Shown in pieces: positions 62,589 through 64,000 of a stretch of 64,000 nt of DNA (position 1 is the stretch's first letter; every line of letters starts with the position of its first letter). Below the pieces are notes generated by a model. That model searched no databases, had not been told where the DNA came from, and saw nothing but the letters and a program-made list of their open reading frames with translations. The stretch is from Streptomyces griseus subsp. griseus (GTDB lineage: Bacteria; Actinomycetota; Actinomycetes; Streptomycetales; Streptomycetaceae): assembly GCF_003610995.1 (NCBI RefSeq), contig NZ_CP032543.1, positions 6,820,001 through 6,884,000 on the forward strand. Reading direction: 5' to 3'. The translations under genes were made by a program, and so were the position numbers.

Positions 62589-63734
62589 TTGAGACACGCA
62601 ACCGTTCTGCGGACCGGCCTGTCCGCGCTCCTGGTCCTCGGTGCCTGGACCGCCGTCGGCCCGTCGACCGCCTCCGCCGCCCCCACCGACTCCGCGGAGC
62701 TCCCCGCCTCCGCGGCCCTGCTCTCCGCCATGCAGCGCGACCTCGGCCTGACCGAGGGTCAGGCCCGTACGCGGCTGGCCGAGGAGAAGGCGGCGACGGC
62801 CCTGGAGCCGAAGGCGCAGCGCGCCGCGGGCTCCGCCTACGCCGGGTCGTGGTTCGACCCGGCGACCGGCAAGCTGACCGTGGCGGTCACGGACGCCGCC
62901 AAGGCCGGTGCCGTACGGGCCGCCGGCGCGCAGACCCGGATCGTCGAGAACTCGGCGGCCCGACTCGACGCCACCATGAAGCGCATCGACGCCCTGAGCG
63001 CGCCCGACGGGGTGGCCAGCTGGCGCGTCGACCCCGCCACCAGCCGTGTCGTCGTGAACGTCGTCGACTCCGCGCAGGGTGACAACGATGTCCGCGCCTT
63101 CGTCGCCAAGGCCCGCAAGGCCGGGCCCGTCACCGTGGAGCGGACGGCCGGGGCCCCGCAGACCTTCGCCGCCGGAACCGTCGGCGGCGACCCGTACTAC
63201 ACCGGCAACGTCCGCTGTTCGATCGGCTTCTCGGTGCACGGCGGCTTCGTCACCGCCGGTCACTGCGGACGCGCCGGGCAGCAGGTCCGTGGCTGGGACA
63301 ACTCCTACATCGGCAACTTCCAGGGCTCGTCCTTCCCCGGCGACGACTACGCCTGGGTGAACGTCGGCAGCGGCTGGTGGACCGTCCCGGTCGTCCTCGG
63401 CTGGGGCACCGTCTCCGACCAACTGGTGCGCGGCTCGAACGAGGCCCCGATCGGCGCCTCGATCTGCCGCTCCGGCTCCACCACGCGCTGGCACTGCGGC
63501 CGGGTCCTCGCCAAGAACGAGACCGTCAACTACAGCCAGGGCGCCGTGCACCAGATGACCAAGACCAGCGTCTGCGCCGAGGGCGGCGACTCCGGTGGGT
63601 CGTTCATCAGCGGCGACCAGGCCCAGGGTGTCACCTCGGGCGGCTGGGGCAACTGCTCCAGCGGCGGTGAGACCTGGTACCAGCCGATCAACGAGATCCT
63701 CAACCGGTACGGGCTGAGGCTGCACACCGCCTGA
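62589..63734 (+). CDS. Secreted S1 family serine protease (streptogrisin/alpha-lytic type)
   Basis: A 381-residue pre-pro-protease. A signal peptide (to about SASAAP) and an alpha-lytic-type propeptide (LPASAALLSAMQRDLGLTEG) precede the mature chymotrypsin-fold domain from about residue 195. The catalytic triad is His225 (TAGHC), Asp253 (DDYAWV) and Ser335 (GGDSGGS). Streptogrisins are extracellular endopeptidases. The start is TTG 62589, because GGAAGGG lies upstream and the signal peptide then has normal length. A LacI-type palindrome precedes it and a hairpin follows. Confidence 0.92.
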   Translation: MRHATVLRTGLSALLVLGAWTAVGPSTASAAPTDSAELPASAALLSAMQRDLGLTEGQARTRLAEEKAATALEPKAQRAAGSAYAGSWFDPATGKLTVAVTDAAKAGAVRAAGAQTRIVENSAARLDATMKRIDALSAPDGVASWRVDPATSRVVVNVVDSAQGDNDVRAFVAKARKAGPVTVERTAGAPQTFAAGTVGGDPYYTGNVRCSIGFSVHGGFVTAGHCGRAGQQVRGWDNSYIGNFQGSSFPGDDYAWVNVGSGWWTVPVVLGWGTVSDQLVRGSNEAPIGASICRSGSTTRWHCGRVLAKNETVNYSQGAVHQMTKTSVCAEGGDSGGSFISGDQAQGVTSGGWGNCSSGGETWYQPINEILNRYGLRLHTA

Positions 63735-63794
63735 TCCGGGGGAGCCGCACGGCCGGCTCCCGTGGGCGAGGTGAACGCGTACGACAGGTGCCCG

Positions 63795-63822
63795 AGCGGC
63801 CCCGCCCACGGGTGGGGCCGCT
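63795..63822. terminator. Hairpin terminator after the protease gene
   Basis: AGCGGCCCC (63795-63803) pairs with GGGGCCGCT (63814-63822), a perfect 9-bp stem with a 10-nt loop and TT following, about 60 bp after the protease stop. Confidence 0.75.
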
Positions 63823-63936
63823 TCCGTGTGCCGGTGGCCGCCCGCACGCGTACCCGCCTTCCGGGCGATTCGCCACCCGCCGTCGCATTGGCCCGTTACC
63901 TCAACGCCCTTTGCGCGGCGCATCGTTCACAAGCTA

Positions 63937-63991
63937 TTGACACCCTCTCAGCCTCGACGCAACACTGACAGCGCCTTGGAGAGCGCTCTCC
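63937..63991 (+). promoter_or_regulatory. Promoter and LacI-type operator of a gene beyond the window
   Basis: TTGACA at 63937-63942 is an exact -35 consensus, with a weak AACACT 18 bp downstream. It is followed by the palindrome GGAGAGCGCTCTCC at 63978-63991, the same core as the operator before the protease. Together they look like a LacI-controlled promoter directed to the right. The gene itself is not in the window. Confidence 0.6.
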
Positions 63992-64000
63992 CAGACAGTC

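Overview
This window is chromosomal DNA from a Streptomyces species. The evidence is the very high G+C content with GC-rich third codon positions, AGGAGG-type ribosome sites, frequent GTG and TTG starts, ATGA translational coupling, and typical streptomycete genes (DUF4383, DUF1206, DUF5709, streptogrisin-like protease, GH18 chitinase with a DasR-type box, encapsulin with DyP peroxidase). No rRNA, tRNA, CRISPR array or transposase was recognised.

Layout. 1-8.3 kb: an SPFH protein cut by the window edge, an SDR oxidoreductase, a TetR regulator facing a PAP2 phosphatase and DMT transporter across a perfect 20-bp inverted repeat, a PadR regulator, a FadH-type dienoyl-CoA reductase, DoxX and a small membrane protein. 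8.3-17 kb: MarR-controlled MMPL exporter, secreted fasciclin protein, DUF1206 and DUF4383 membrane proteins, an ECF sigma factor divergent from a MerR/B12-type regulator (a LitS/LitR-like pair), and a cysteine-desulfurase-like enzyme.

17.5-33.6 kb: a complete polycyclic tetramate macrolactam (PTM) gene cluster of the frontalamide/HSAF type. The order is sterol-desaturase-like hydroxylase, iterative PKS-NRPS (KS-AT-DH-KR-ACP-C-A-PCP-TE), two phytoene-desaturase-like flavoenzymes, a medium-chain reductase and a P450, all on one strand and mostly overlapping. The PKS-NRPS should build two polyene chains on one amino acid (ornithine in known PTMs); the oxidoreductases then close the carbocycles and the hydroxylase and P450 decorate them.

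33.6-45.5 kb: a DUF4333 lipoprotein, a lipid/envelope operon (PAP2-lipid kinase fusion, BrkB-like protein, second PAP2), a TetR regulator with two palindromic operators facing a four-gene molybdenum hydroxylase operon (2Fe-2S, FAD/4Fe-4S, Moco subunits and XdhC chaperone), DUF3253, and a secreted serine hydrolase. 45.7-49.4 kb: an untidy stretch with two abutting divergent small genes, a GH18 chitinase, and three neighbouring gene remnants (GyrI-like, saccharopine-dehydrogenase-like, MazG-like).

49.4-64 kb: panD, a small acetyltransferase, a PIG-L deacetylase, a proline-rich peptide, a DyP peroxidase-encapsulin-PLP decarboxylase operon with a C-terminal cargo-loading peptide on the peroxidase, gnd, DUF5709, a murE-type ligase, a carboxylesterase, a lipoprotein and a secreted S1 protease under a LacI-type palindrome that recurs at the window end.

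A point that affects reading of the whole window: at least five otherwise intact genes (fadH, the PKS-NRPS twice, PIG-L, murE) are broken by what looks like loss of a single base, mostly in short homopolymers. Adding one base back restores a full-length family member each time, so base-calling errors are more likely than real mutations, although the PKS-NRPS breaks would abolish PTM synthesis if real.
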